Source: an uncultured Bacteroidales bacterium
Lineage (GTDB): Bacteria > Bacteroidota > Bacteroidia > Bacteroidales > Bacteroidaceae
Assembly: GCA_902788315.1 (NCBI GenBank)
Contig: CADAJS010000015.1
Coordinates: forward strand, 1-64,000
Direction of reading: 5' to 3'
Length of the DNA stretch: 64,000 bases
Of the stretch, positions 36,060 through 44,968 are shown one piece after another. Numbering within the stretch: position 1 is the first letter of the stretch; each line of letters opens with the position of its first letter. The translations under genes were made by a program, and so were the position numbers. A model generated the notes under the pieces. It did not search any database, was not told where the DNA came from, and worked only from the letters and a program-made list of their open reading frames with translations.

Positions 36060-37154
36060 TTATTGCCTGCATATCTCCCATGCCAGCGCATTCAGCGTAT
36101 TGCAGGCTTCGCGTGTAATGACAGTGCGGTTGTTTGTGTGAGGGAAGGGGGAAAGGATGAGTAGACGGGCCTCGGCGCAGGCATAGAAGCGTTCGCCCGA
36201 AGGCTTTTGCATCGGCGCAATGCCATTGGAGGAAAGGGCTATCACTGGCAGCCGTTCGTCGAAGGCCGCACGCATAATCAGCTTCTCGCCAGGCGAGATG
36301 GAGGGCGATACGAGCACCGCCCCGGCACGGGCTGCAGACAGAAATCGCTCTTTTTCCGTGGCAAGCAGCTCTGGTGAGATGGAGCGTGAGATTCTCACTT
36401 GCAGTCGTGTGGGGGCAGTGAGCAGTGCCATGTTGCCCACTGCCGAGCAATGCCATTCGCCCACTGTCACTCCCTCGTGCACGCGAAAGAGATCGGGATG
36501 CATGCGCTTTATCAGGAGGCGGCGTGGATTGTCATGCAAGTAATCAAGCCATCGTCTCAGCTGCCCCTCCCTGAGGAGCAGCTTGTCGTTAAAGCCGTGG
36601 GCAAAAAGGAGGCCGTGGGGGCTGTTTTTGTGAGGCATCTTGCTTGTTTGTCGTGACTCAGTCACGACAGACGGGACGGAGGGGGATGGCTCAGACGGGA
36701 CGGAGGGGGATGGCGTGGACGGGACGGAGGGGGATGGCACGAGATTGGGGAACAGTTCTCTGTAATGGCGGTTACAGCCGGTCTTGAAGCCGCGGATGAT
36801 GCGGCTGAGGTCCACCTCCATCTTTTCCCGGACGAACAGGATGCCATGCAGATGGTCTGGCATGATCTGTAGGGCAAGGACTTCTACCTGAGGATAATAT
36901 CTCGGTATGCCCCACCATTCATCATGGACACGTTGCCCCAGTGTGCTAAGTTCCGTTCTTGGGGCATCCTCACTGTTGGCGGGGGCGTCGATACGTCCAA
37001 CGACCTGACCGAGGAGAGGGCGGCGCCCCTCAATTGTCATCGTGAGCATGTAGGTCATGCGTCCCGTATAATCGTGGTCCACACAGCGTCGCTGCATTGA
37101 CGGCCTTTTTTCGCCGGCAAAGGCCTTTCGGCTTTCGTATGTCTCGCGTTTCAT
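36060..37154 (-). CDS. Y1/HUH (REP-associated type) transposase with a C-terminal extension
   Basis: A 364-residue protein. Residues about 20-135 form an IS200-like Y1 transposase domain: the HUH metal-binding motif is MPDHLHG (His101, His103), and the likely nucleophile is Tyr131 in NRHYREL. A Ser/Pro spacer encoded by DNA repeats follows, then a second part with DYLHDNPRRLL. A long C-terminal region (SAARAGAVLVSPSISPGEK, GERFYACAEARLLILSPFPH, TVITREACNTLNALA) is not part of a classic RAYT; it may be a Rossmann-like fold resembling DprA, but I am unsure. I chose the ATG at 37154, 37 bases after the upstream gene, over an in-frame ATG at 37268 that overlaps that gene. No IS ends are visible, so it is likely a domesticated single-copy gene acting on dispersed palindromes. 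Confidence 0.78.
   Translation of the reverse strand: MKRETYESRKAFAGEKRPSMQRRCVDHDYTGRMTYMLTMTIEGRRPLLGQVVGRIDAPANSEDAPRTELSTLGQRVHDEWWGIPRYYPQVEVLALQIMPDHLHGILFVREKMEVDLSRIIRGFKTGCNRHYRELFPNLVPSPSVPSTPSPSVPSEPSPSVPSVVTESRQTSKMPHKNSPHGLLFAHGFNDKLLLREGQLRRWLDYLHDNPRRLLIKRMHPDLFRVHEGVTVGEWHCSAVGNMALLTAPTRLQVRISRSISPELLATEKERFLSAARAGAVLVSPSISPGEKLIMRAAFDERLPVIALSSNGIAPMQKPSGERFYACAEARLLILSPFPHTNNRTVITREACNTLNALAWEICRQ
36670..36741. repeat. 24-base in-frame repeat x3 in the transposase gene
   Basis: Three units beginning GACGGGACGGAGGGGGATGG encode the SPSVPS spacer between the catalytic part and the C-terminal part of the transposase. Confidence 0.95.
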
Positions 37155-37191
37155 GACCACACGGATAACGTGTTCCCCAATCTCAGATTCG

Positions 37192-38394
37192 CTACAGTTT
37201 GATGTAGATGTGGCGCCGGTAGAGGATGTAGCCGATGGACCAGTTGAGCAGGATGAAGAGCAGGGCATAGGCCAGCGAGCCCGCAGTGTCGCCCAAGACG
37301 GGGACGAGGCACTTGCTATATACGATGCCGTGAAGGCTCATGGTACCCTCGCCCATGGGCACTCGGATACAACCCAGCAGGATGCCCAGCACGCCGCTGA
37401 GGGCATAGAGGAAGAGCGGGTTCACCCCGAACACCTCGAAAAAGCGCGACCATCGCTTATACCCGCGGATGTCTATGACGTAGATGAGCAGCCCCAGCAG
37501 CGTGGATGCCAGGCCGCAGGTGGCCAGCACAAAAGTGGGCGACCACACCTTCTTGTTGATGGGCAGTCCGTAGTCGAGCAGCAGGCCGCTGAACGTGAGC
37601 AGGGCACCCACGACGAAGAGTTCCGTGAGCGGGAATGCGGGAGATGACGGCGCGGGTCTCACTCCGTCATGCTTGCGGAACAGCATGCGCCCTACGAGGA
37701 AGCCTATCAGCACATGGGCGATGGCGGGCAGCGTGCTCAGCAGTCCCTCTGGGTCGATACCGTTGTCGTGGTACATGTGAGCATCAGTGAGCACGGCGAG
37801 GTCCACTCGACCCAGCAGGTTCTCGGGTCCATAGATGTATCCGTCACATGTGAGCAGCAGTATTCCGTAGCCCACGAGGAGCAGGACGACGAGCATCTTC
37901 AGCTGTCGGGGGCGCAGGCACAGGATGAGTGCCGAGCTGATACCGTAGCATACAGCCAGCCGGGCCAGCACTCCTGTGATACGCATGGACGAGAAGTTGT
38001 TGCATGCCTCCCACAATCGGGTGAGGAAGTCCACATCCGGGTCAGCCCCCACCCAGTAGCGGCAGAAACGCGAGAACCATCCCACAAAGATACCCACGAG
38101 GTAGATGCCCACCGTGCGCCGCACGATTTTCTTCCATGCTGCGGCCGAGGGCCGATAGTCGTACCTGCCCAGGGAGATGTACATCGAAAGCCCCATGATG
38201 AACATGAAGAAGGGGAATACCAGGTCGGTGGGCGTGAGCCCGTTCCATTGGGCATGGCGCAGTGGGGCGTAGATGTGGCTCCACGACCCCGGATTGTTCA
38301 CGAGAATCATGCCGCAGACCGTCATGCCACGCAGGATGTCGATGGCCAGAATGCGTCGGTTTGTAGTTGGGGATTGTGCTTGCATATCGTTCAT
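37192..38394 (-). CDS. HGSNAT/NagX-like membrane acyltransferase (DUF5009 type)
   Basis: A 400-residue polytopic membrane protein with 10-11 helices. The start (RRILAIDILRGMTVCGMILV and NNPGSWSHIYAPLRHAQW) and FPFFMFIMGLSM are signatures of the family of heparan-alpha-glucosaminide N-acetyltransferase and bacterial NagX, thought to move acyl groups to amino sugars across the inner membrane. The late VFGVNPLFLYALSGVLG is also conserved. Its start codon overlaps the stop of the NamZ-like gene (ATGA), so translation is coupled. With the amidase and NamZ-like genes upstream, handling of peptidoglycan amino sugars is the likely role. Confidence 0.85.
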   Translation of the reverse strand: MNDMQAQSPTTNRRILAIDILRGMTVCGMILVNNPGSWSHIYAPLRHAQWNGLTPTDLVFPFFMFIMGLSMYISLGRYDYRPSAAAWKKIVRRTVGIYLVGIFVGWFSRFCRYWVGADPDVDFLTRLWEACNNFSSMRITGVLARLAVCYGISSALILCLRPRQLKMLVVLLLVGYGILLLTCDGYIYGPENLLGRVDLAVLTDAHMYHDNGIDPEGLLSTLPAIAHVLIGFLVGRMLFRKHDGVRPAPSSPAFPLTELFVVGALLTFSGLLLDYGLPINKKVWSPTFVLATCGLASTLLGLLIYVIDIRGYKRWSRFFEVFGVNPLFLYALSGVLGILLGCIRVPMGEGTMSLHGIVYSKCLVPVLGDTAGSLAYALLFILLNWSIGYILYRRHIYIKL

Positions 38395-39689
38395 TTATAT
38401 AGGTAGTATTTCTTGGCAAGTCGGCGGAAGTTGTCCACATCCTTATACCAATAGTCGCGTATGTCTTCCCAGCGGTGCCGTTTGGCAAAGCGTTCGCGGA
38501 TTTGCTTTGAGCCGCATACGATGTCGAACATGCGGAAGCGTTTCGGGTCGGCCACCTTGAACATCGCCTGCTCGGGCCACAGTGCGGCCACCTCCTGTGC
38601 CACGAGGAACTGGATGTCCGTGAGCGGTGCCTTTCGATAGTCGGTGAAGTGCACCTGCACGCCCTGCACCTGTTCGCCCTGCATGGTGGCGTAGAATGGT
38701 TTGGCATAGATGGGACGGAATACCACTCCCTCCAGCCCCAGCGCGTTGAGGCGTGTAGCCAGCCGGTCGGCATCAATCCATGGTGCGGCAAACATCTGAA
38801 AGGGGATGGTGTATCCCACGCCGATGTTCAGGTAACTGAACTCGCCGATGATGCCGCTCATGGGATAAGCAATGGCCGATGCCGGCTGCGGGATGTGCGG
38901 CGAGGCCGGTATCCATTGCAGTCCAGTGTCGGCGTATGTCATGTTGCGTCGCCAGCCCTTCATCGGCACCACGGTGAGCCGGCAAGCCTTGCCGCCCGAG
39001 AGCATTCGCTCGCCATTGAGCAGGCGCGCCAGCTCGCCGCACGTCAGCCCATAGATATATGGGATGGGAAACTGGCTGACGAACGAGACACAGTCGTCTT
39101 CCGTGAGACAGCCCTCCACACGCCACCCACCCAGCGGGTTCGGACGGTCCAGTACGATGAACTCCAGGTCCTGTTCTGCCGCCACCTCCATGGCCAGCCC
39201 CATCGAGCTGATATACGTGTAGGAGCGGCAGCCGATGTCCTGAATGTCATAGACGAGCGCATCCAGTCCCTGCACCATCTCGGGCGTGGCCTTGCGCGTT
39301 TTGCCGTAGAGTGAATGGATGGGAAGTCCCGTGGCCTCGTCGCGTACGTCGGTCACACTCTCGCCTGCATGCTGGTTGCCCCGCACGCCGTGCTCGGGGC
39401 CGTATAGTGCCACTAACTGCACGTCGGGTGCCTCATAGAGCAGGTCGATGGTGGAGCGCAGTGTGTTGTCCACGCCCGTGGGGTTTGTGATGAGGCCTAC
39501 GCGCTTGCCTCGCAGAGGGCGGAAACGCTGTTCTTTGAGCACCTCGATGCCTGTCTTTATACGTATCTTCTCCTCGGTATTCTTCTTTCGCGCCTGTGCC
39601 TCTTCTGCTTTGGTACACGCCAAGGTGAGCAGGAGCATGGCGGGCAGTATCATGAGCAGGTAGTGCAGTGACAGTCTTTTTGTTTTCAT
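38391..39689 (-). CDS. NamZ-like exo-beta-N-acetylmuramidase (DUF1343, GH171), lipoprotein
   Basis: A 432-residue protein with a lipobox (LLTLAC) and the DUF1343 fold. GKRVGLITNPTGVD, LYGPEHGVRG, YDIQDIGCRSYTYISSMG and LDRPNPLGG are the family blocks, with catalytic acids expected in the PEHG and YDIQD regions. NamZ enzymes of this family cut terminal MurNAc from peptidoglycan fragments; this is known from Bacillus and Tannerella. The lipoprotein form places it in the periplasm or outer membrane. It overlaps the next gene by four bases and follows the metallophosphoesterase by 25. Confidence 0.9.
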   Translation of the reverse strand: MKTKRLSLHYLLMILPAMLLLTLACTKAEEAQARKKNTEEKIRIKTGIEVLKEQRFRPLRGKRVGLITNPTGVDNTLRSTIDLLYEAPDVQLVALYGPEHGVRGNQHAGESVTDVRDEATGLPIHSLYGKTRKATPEMVQGLDALVYDIQDIGCRSYTYISSMGLAMEVAAEQDLEFIVLDRPNPLGGWRVEGCLTEDDCVSFVSQFPIPYIYGLTCGELARLLNGERMLSGGKACRLTVVPMKGWRRNMTYADTGLQWIPASPHIPQPASAIAYPMSGIIGEFSYLNIGVGYTIPFQMFAAPWIDADRLATRLNALGLEGVVFRPIYAKPFYATMQGEQVQGVQVHFTDYRKAPLTDIQFLVAQEVAALWPEQAMFKVADPKRFRMFDIVCGSKQIRERFAKRHRWEDIRDYWYKDVDNFRRLAKKYYLYK

Positions 39690-39714
39690 AAACTATATCA
39701 TTCAGCGTGTTATG

Positions 39715-41562
39715 TTAATAGGATAGCATTCCCACATTGCCCTCGGTATTGGAGAAGAGCAGACGCCGTTTACCTATGGGAATGAGGGTGTTCATCAGCG
39801 AATTGCCTGTCTTGTGGCGCCATAGCAGGCGTCCCGTCTTAGCTTCGAGGGCAAAGCTCACGCCGGCGTTCGTGCTGCCGAAGACGATGCCGTCGCGTTC
39901 AGGCAGCATACACGGTGCATGCTCGTAGCCAATGCCGGCATCGGTGGCCCACAGCTGGCGGGGAGCGTCACCCCGTGCGGCATAGCATACGATGCTGTCC
40001 TGCATCGTCTTGGCGTAGAGTCGCTCGCCGTCGGCCGAAAGTCCCAGGCTCTCACGCACCTTCGACTGGAATGTGCGCCAGCGTGTCTCGCCCGTCTCCA
40101 GGTCGATGGCTGTCATGGCACGCTGCGGATCGACGATGAAGACGCAACCGTTTGAGGTCACCGGCCACACCTGTGCCGGCGAGAAGTGCATGCGGGTGAG
40201 TCCGCCCGTCCATCGCCACAGCTCCTGCCCATCGGCCTTGCGCAGGCAGTAGAGCGTGTTATCCCAGGCACCGAAGATGACCCGGTCGCGGGTGACAAGT
40301 GGTTTTGTCATCACGTATCCCCGTAGCCCCTTGTAAGCCCATACGAGCTTGCCCGTCTTGATGTCGATGGCACGGAATGTGGAGTCGCTGGCACCGATGT
40401 AGGCTGTGCCGTGGTCGATGCTCACGGAACCCAGCACGGGCTGTGATGCCTGCAGTGTCCAGAGCAGGCTGCCGTCTGATGCTTTCAGGCCGTATATCTT
40501 ACGGTCTGCTGAACCGAACACCACGACGCCCTTGCTGGCGGTGGGCCCGCCCACCACGCGAGCGCCGGCCTTGAATTCCCAGAGTTTCTGCCCGTCGCGC
40601 AGCGAGAATGCCTGCACCCGTCCTTCGTCGTCGCCCACGAAGACGCGTTTCTTCTCTACACTGGGCGAGCTGTATATGGCCGCTCCGGCCTGGGTCTTCC
40701 ACACCTCGCTGACCTGTGAGAAGCGTTCGTTGTCGCTGTAGTCTGGGTATTTCTCAGCCTTCCCCTGCGGGTCGTAGTCGGCTCGCTGCATGCTGTAGGC
40801 CTGTACGAACTTCTTCTCTTCTCCCACGCGTTGTATGTAGGCGCGTATTTCCTTTTCGTTCACTTCATAGATGCCATATCCGGGTTTCCCTTCGTCGTCG
40901 GGCAGGTTGCTGCGCATCAGGATGCCGGGCATACCGTCGTAGCGCAGGATGCGCAGGGCATGGTAGTGTCCTCCGATGAACAGGCGTATGTTGCCGGGGC
41001 GTCGCAGTGCGTCGGTGACATCATACCAATTGTCCACGTCGCCCTCCATCAGCGGATAGTGGGTCACGATGATGGCTGGCATGTTGCGGTGGGCCTGCAG
41101 GTCCTGTGCGGCCCATGTATAGACGTAGGGCGATACGTGGCCGTAGGCCATCTTCAGCAGCGGGCCGGTGTTGAAGAATACAAAGTGCACGCCGCCGAAA
41201 TCCATGCTGTAGTATTCGGGGCCGAAGATGCGGCTGTATCCTGTGCAGCCCGACTCGCTCCATGTGGTCTCGTGGTTTCCCATGCATACGTGGTAGGGGC
41301 GATTCAGGCGGTCGAGACATTCCTTCACCTTCTCCATCATGCGCGTGTCGCCTTGTTCCGTGAGGTCGCCGGTCACGAGCACAAAGTCAATACTGTCGGT
41401 GTGGTTTATCTGGTCGATGCTTGCCAGCAGCGCTTTGGTGGGTCCGTCGCCGTTGGGGTTCAGGTGGATGTCAGTCAGCTGGGCAAAGCGGAAAGGCTTC
41501 ACCTGTGCCATCGCGAGGGTGGCTGCGAGGAGGGAGAGGCTGAGGAAGAGAATTTTCTTCAT
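39715..41562 (-). CDS. metallophosphoesterase fused to a PQQ-type beta-propeller
   Basis: A 615-residue exported protein (signal peptide ending AMAQ). Residues 25-240 are a calcineurin-like phosphoesterase with all metal-binding blocks: LTDIHLN (Asp31, His33), VTGDLTEQG, GNHET, VTHYPLMEGD and GGHYHALR. From about 280 to 610 the chain is a propeller of PQQ-like blades (GDDEGRVQAFSLRDGQKLWEF split as GDDEGRVQAFS and LRDGQKLWEF; YIGASDSTFRAIDIKTGKLVW as AIDIKTGKLVW). The propeller is probably a binding or scaffold part rather than a cofactor site. Its substrate is unknown; the operon suggests a phosphate ester in wall or envelope turnover. Confidence 0.85.
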   Translation of the reverse strand: MKKILFLSLSLLAATLAMAQVKPFRFAQLTDIHLNPNGDGPTKALLASIDQINHTDSIDFVLVTGDLTEQGDTRMMEKVKECLDRLNRPYHVCMGNHETTWSESGCTGYSRIFGPEYYSMDFGGVHFVFFNTGPLLKMAYGHVSPYVYTWAAQDLQAHRNMPAIIVTHYPLMEGDVDNWYDVTDALRRPGNIRLFIGGHYHALRILRYDGMPGILMRSNLPDDEGKPGYGIYEVNEKEIRAYIQRVGEEKKFVQAYSMQRADYDPQGKAEKYPDYSDNERFSQVSEVWKTQAGAAIYSSPSVEKKRVFVGDDEGRVQAFSLRDGQKLWEFKAGARVVGGPTASKGVVVFGSADRKIYGLKASDGSLLWTLQASQPVLGSVSIDHGTAYIGASDSTFRAIDIKTGKLVWAYKGLRGYVMTKPLVTRDRVIFGAWDNTLYCLRKADGQELWRWTGGLTRMHFSPAQVWPVTSNGCVFIVDPQRAMTAIDLETGETRWRTFQSKVRESLGLSADGERLYAKTMQDSIVCYAARGDAPRQLWATDAGIGYEHAPCMLPERDGIVFGSTNAGVSFALEAKTGRLLWRHKTGNSLMNTLIPIGKRRLLFSNTEGNVGMLSY

Positions 41563-41605
41563 GGGAATGGGTAGGAGTTATGGGAATGGATGGGATTTCT
41601 GGGAA

Positions 41606-44600
41606 TTATGGGAGTTGGAGGAAGGAGACTATCTCCTGCATCAGACGGTCGCGGCCGTCGCGCAGGGTTTCGAAGGGCACGCCCATGACGAACGTGCGGT
41701 AGTCGCTGCCGGCATAGGCCACAGCAGCACTCAGGTTGTTCTCCTCGTAGCGCATCACGGTGCATGCTTCGGGCACTGATGGTTCGATGGCATCGGGGCT
41801 CTCTACGGCGTAGCACTCGCTGTTCAGCCGACTCCAGTAGTCGTAGCTGCCGCTGTGCTTCGCTGTGGGGTTGGGCACCCATCGCAGGCCACCGCCCGTG
41901 GCAGCCTGACCTGCCCGCCACTTGATCTTGAGCGTCTCTTGCAGGAATGTCTGGTCGGCCTTCATCTCATCCTTGTCCATAAGCGATTCGTCCAGTCGGA
42001 GCGGATTGTCCCAGCTGTCCGAGGCCACATAGGCACCCGTTACCAGCAGGCGTCCGTGCTGTCCGGTGAGGTAGTCCTTCAGCTGTTGCTGCATGGCAGG
42101 AGTGAAGGTGCGGAAGCGCAGGGGAGTGTTCTTCCCGGTGCCCATCTTCGTGCGGCACTCCTTGCCCAGGATGAGGTCGAGCATGGCGTAGTCTTGGAGC
42201 GGCAGTCCCTTCTCGAAGGCGTCGCGGCTGCACGAGCAGAAGCTTACGCCCGCCTTCATCAGTGCCTCGCCGTGGACGGCGGGATAGTCGAATGTGTTTC
42301 CGGCAATGACGTTACGTTCCTCGTTGGCATAGCTATCGCCGAATCCGGCGGCATCGTCGTCCATCCAGGGGATGCTGCGCCGATATTCCTTCTGTGCTCC
42401 TACGTAGCTGATGTCGCGCAGGTATGGCACTCCGAAGTCCACCTGGGGCAGGAATCCGGCCAGCTTGCGGCTTGCCTCACCCGGGGCCTCGAAATCGGCG
42501 GGCGCTCCGATACGGTCGAATCCGTTGATGACGAGGGCGCGCCTCCGAGTATCCTTTGCCACGCCGGCCGAGAGAATCTCCGAGTCGAAGCTGCGTCCGC
42601 CGTCGTTCACGGCCACCACCTTGTAGCTGTACAGTGTGCCAGCCTGGAACGTGTCGCGGAATGAGGTGCCGGACACCATGCGTCCGTTGTCCCATCCTCC
42701 GTCGTCCACGCGTTTATATATAAGGTAGCGATCGGGCAGTGCCGTGGGCTCCAGTGTGTCGGGCGTGGCTTCCCAGGTGAGTTCCACCTCGCTGTCTCCG
42801 GCGAAGGTCAGTGCCATGCCGTGTACGGGAAGCGGCTGCACCACGTAGGGTTCGCCACGCTGGGAGGTGATGAAGCGCAGTATGCCTTTATATATGGCAC
42901 GGCTCACGGTGAAGCGGAATCGCGGGTCGAGTCCGTAGCGCATGTCGGCAAAGTTCTGGTGGGAGAGCAGCTCGAGCAGCATGGCCGGCACGCGCGGCAT
43001 CCATGCCTCGAAGTAAGGCTTGTTCCATATCTGACGGCGGTTCCACCGCGGCTCATATAGCGAGCGTATGTCCTCGACGATGGCACTCTGCACGAGGTCG
43101 GCCAACTGGTGGTTCATCTCGGTGGATGCGCCGTTGGCATAGACGCCGTCATAGTGGTTCGAGTCGTAGATGGCCAGTGTGCCCACGGTCTGATCCGTGA
43201 GGGTGGTGCCGGCGTCGCTGTGGAAAGCCAGGCTCAGGTCGAGAGGTATGTTCAGGCCGCCTTCGGTGGGGTTTACCTCCGAGCCGCCTGCCAGCCAGTT
43301 CACCCAGAGGCCGCGGTTCTTATAGTCATCGACGTAGTCGTTCTGTCCGTCGTTCAGGTTGTAGATACTGTCGGGCACTCCAGCCCACTGCATCCAGTAG
43401 CGTGCTCCCTCGCAGAAGCGCGGGTCGCCGCTCACGCGGGCATCTTCGACGGTCTGTCCGCCAGCCGACAGATAGCGTGCCACATTGCCCATGCCGCCGC
43501 CGAACTTGACTGCATCGGCCGTAATGATGCTGCCCGCCTTGGCCGTCGAATGGTTTGTCAGCACCACTTTGCCCTCCTTGCTCCCCTTCGCGAAACGGTA
43601 GGTGCCCAGGTAGATCCAGGTGCCGCCGCCCATGCGCTGGTTCACGCTTACCGTGCTGGTGCCGCCCATGTGGTGGATGGTGTAGCGGGCATCGTCGGTG
43701 CTGTTAGGGAAGGATTTGTAGGAGACATATACGGCATAGTCGCGCGTCTCGGGCAGGTCGGGCGTCCAGACGGCCAGGCACTGGTTCTCTTCGCGCCGCA
43801 CGGTGCGCGTCTCATAATATTTGCCTTCTGTGAAGGGGTTTTGGTCGTCCACATAGACCTCGCGCTTGTGGGCAAAGCCCGTACCTGTGCCCTCGCTCCA
43901 TTGCGATATCCCGCTGACCATGAAGAACGTACTCGGGTCCGTTTCCCTGTCAGCAATCACCTCGATGGGGTTGGCATCGCGTTCGCGAGGCATCAGCACG
44001 TGAGCACCGGCCCGCTCGAGCATCGGCACCAGGAAGGGTAGCACGTAGCTCTGCGTATAGAGGTCTTCCACGGTCTGGAAGATTCGGGCACGCTGCCATT
44101 CCCAGCGGTCCAGTTTCTGCTCGTAATAGCGTCCGTGGCTCTGCCACATGGCGATGTGGCGTCCCTGCAATCCCTTCGAGGGCTGCACGGGCAGGGAGCG
44201 GTCGGTGGTGAGTGGCGTGCCGTTTTTTGTGCGGAAGGTTTTCTCCTTCACTTTGCCCGAGCGATAGACGATGGGGATGTAGTTCTCGATGGGCGTGCCC
44301 TCGGCCAGGAGACGTAGCTTCCTTTTGCGCCGATTGGTGGTGGGGAACAGGCTGTCCACGGCGGCGTAGAGTGCCTTCACGTTGTCCTCGCGGTAGGGGA
44401 TGTATGATGAGTTGGCTCCGGCATAGACGGTGATGGTCTTCTTCTCTTCGCGGATGGAGTCGATGCGGATGTGGCCTACGTTGGTGAGGCTCTCCGCCAC
44501 GTGGTCAAACTTCTCTCCGATGCGCTGGCGCAGGTCGGCGTTGTTCTGTTGTTCTTGCGCGGCTATGCTGCCACAGAGTGTCAGCATACATAACAATGCG

Positions 44601-44611
44601 TGTTGTTTCAT
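41606..44611 (-). CDS. N-acetylmuramoyl-L-alanine amidase split by a golvesin-like domain
   Basis: A 1001-residue exported protein. The amidase_3 fold is in two pieces: the first, about residues 160-240, has HIAMWQSHGRYYEQ (zinc His) and NPIEVIADRETD (zinc Glu). The second, about 470-590, has LAFHSDAGTT (zinc His) and PAMLLELLSHQNFADM (catalytic Glu). Between them lies a golvesin-C-terminal-like sandwich, about 265-385 (YTIHHMGG, GTWIYLGTYRFAKG, GSIITADAVKFGGG). A fibronectin-III-like unit follows near 600-690, then a large C-terminal domain of unknown role. It should cut the stem peptide from MurNAc outside the inner membrane. I prefer the ATG at 44611 over 44638 because CACCAAAAACAG lies before it and the signal peptide then starts MKQHALLC. 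It opens the wall operon. Confidence 0.85.
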   Translation of the reverse strand: MKQHALLCMLTLCGSIAAQEQQNNADLRQRIGEKFDHVAESLTNVGHIRIDSIREEKKTITVYAGANSSYIPYREDNVKALYAAVDSLFPTTNRRKRKLRLLAEGTPIENYIPIVYRSGKVKEKTFRTKNGTPLTTDRSLPVQPSKGLQGRHIAMWQSHGRYYEQKLDRWEWQRARIFQTVEDLYTQSYVLPFLVPMLERAGAHVLMPRERDANPIEVIADRETDPSTFFMVSGISQWSEGTGTGFAHKREVYVDDQNPFTEGKYYETRTVRREENQCLAVWTPDLPETRDYAVYVSYKSFPNSTDDARYTIHHMGGTSTVSVNQRMGGGTWIYLGTYRFAKGSKEGKVVLTNHSTAKAGSIITADAVKFGGGMGNVARYLSAGGQTVEDARVSGDPRFCEGARYWMQWAGVPDSIYNLNDGQNDYVDDYKNRGLWVNWLAGGSEVNPTEGGLNIPLDLSLAFHSDAGTTLTDQTVGTLAIYDSNHYDGVYANGASTEMNHQLADLVQSAIVEDIRSLYEPRWNRRQIWNKPYFEAWMPRVPAMLLELLSHQNFADMRYGLDPRFRFTVSRAIYKGILRFITSQRGEPYVVQPLPVHGMALTFAGDSEVELTWEATPDTLEPTALPDRYLIYKRVDDGGWDNGRMVSGTSFRDTFQAGTLYSYKVVAVNDGGRSFDSEILSAGVAKDTRRRALVINGFDRIGAPADFEAPGEASRKLAGFLPQVDFGVPYLRDISYVGAQKEYRRSIPWMDDDAAGFGDSYANEERNVIAGNTFDYPAVHGEALMKAGVSFCSCSRDAFEKGLPLQDYAMLDLILGKECRTKMGTGKNTPLRFRTFTPAMQQQLKDYLTGQHGRLLVTGAYVASDSWDNPLRLDESLMDKDEMKADQTFLQETLKIKWRAGQAATGGGLRWVPNPTAKHSGSYDYWSRLNSECYAVESPDAIEPSVPEACTVMRYEENNLSAAVAYAGSDYRTFVMGVPFETLRDGRDRLMQEIVSFLQLP

Positions 44612-44663
44612 CTGTTTTTGGTGCTTTGCCCGCCGCACTCGTGTGTTTCGGGCTTAATTCTCT

Positions 44664-44850
44664 TACAAAGGTACGAATAAGCGAGAGAAGTGCAAAAGAA
44701 AATTCTTTTTTTTTCTTTTGCACTGCCGAGCGGAAGTACCTTCGGCCAACGCTCAAAGGTACGAATAAGCGAGAGAAGTGCAAAAGAAAATTCTTTTTTT
44801 TCTTTTGCACTGCCGAGCGGAAGTATCTTCGGCCAACGGCCAAAGGTACA
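44664..44850 (-). promoter_or_regulatory. tandemly duplicated promoter cassette
   Basis: A 90-base unit occurs twice (from 44664 and from 44754) with a third start at 44841. Each full unit contains on the minus strand TTTG, 19 bases, TACCTTTG, a complete promoter (boxes end at 44664 and 44754). Each also has a 13-base-pair hairpin, GTGCAAAAGAAAA/TTTTCTTTTGCAC, whose far arm supplies the TTTG. The units differ by one T in a run and a few bases. Both promoters face the amidase gene. Confidence 0.85.
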
Positions 44851-44932
44851 CAAATTTTGTGGAATGGCGGCGGGCATGGAACTTTCTTCTCACATAAATG
44901 TCTCGTAACACTGTTTTTTGCTGGAAAATGTG

Positions 44933-44940
44933 TAACTTTG
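44933..44940 (+). promoter_or_regulatory. GDPD gene promoter -7 box
   Basis: TAACTTTG, 28 bases before the ATG. A TTTG at 44917-44920 is only 12 bases upstream, so the -33 element is unclear. Confidence 0.55.
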
Positions 44941-44968
44941 TTCTCTGAAACTAAACAAAGCACCACTG

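Noticed and set aside
44664..44850. CRISPR or IS terminal repeats
   Set aside because: Units are direct, nearly identical and contiguous, with promoter boxes inside; no transposase lies between them.
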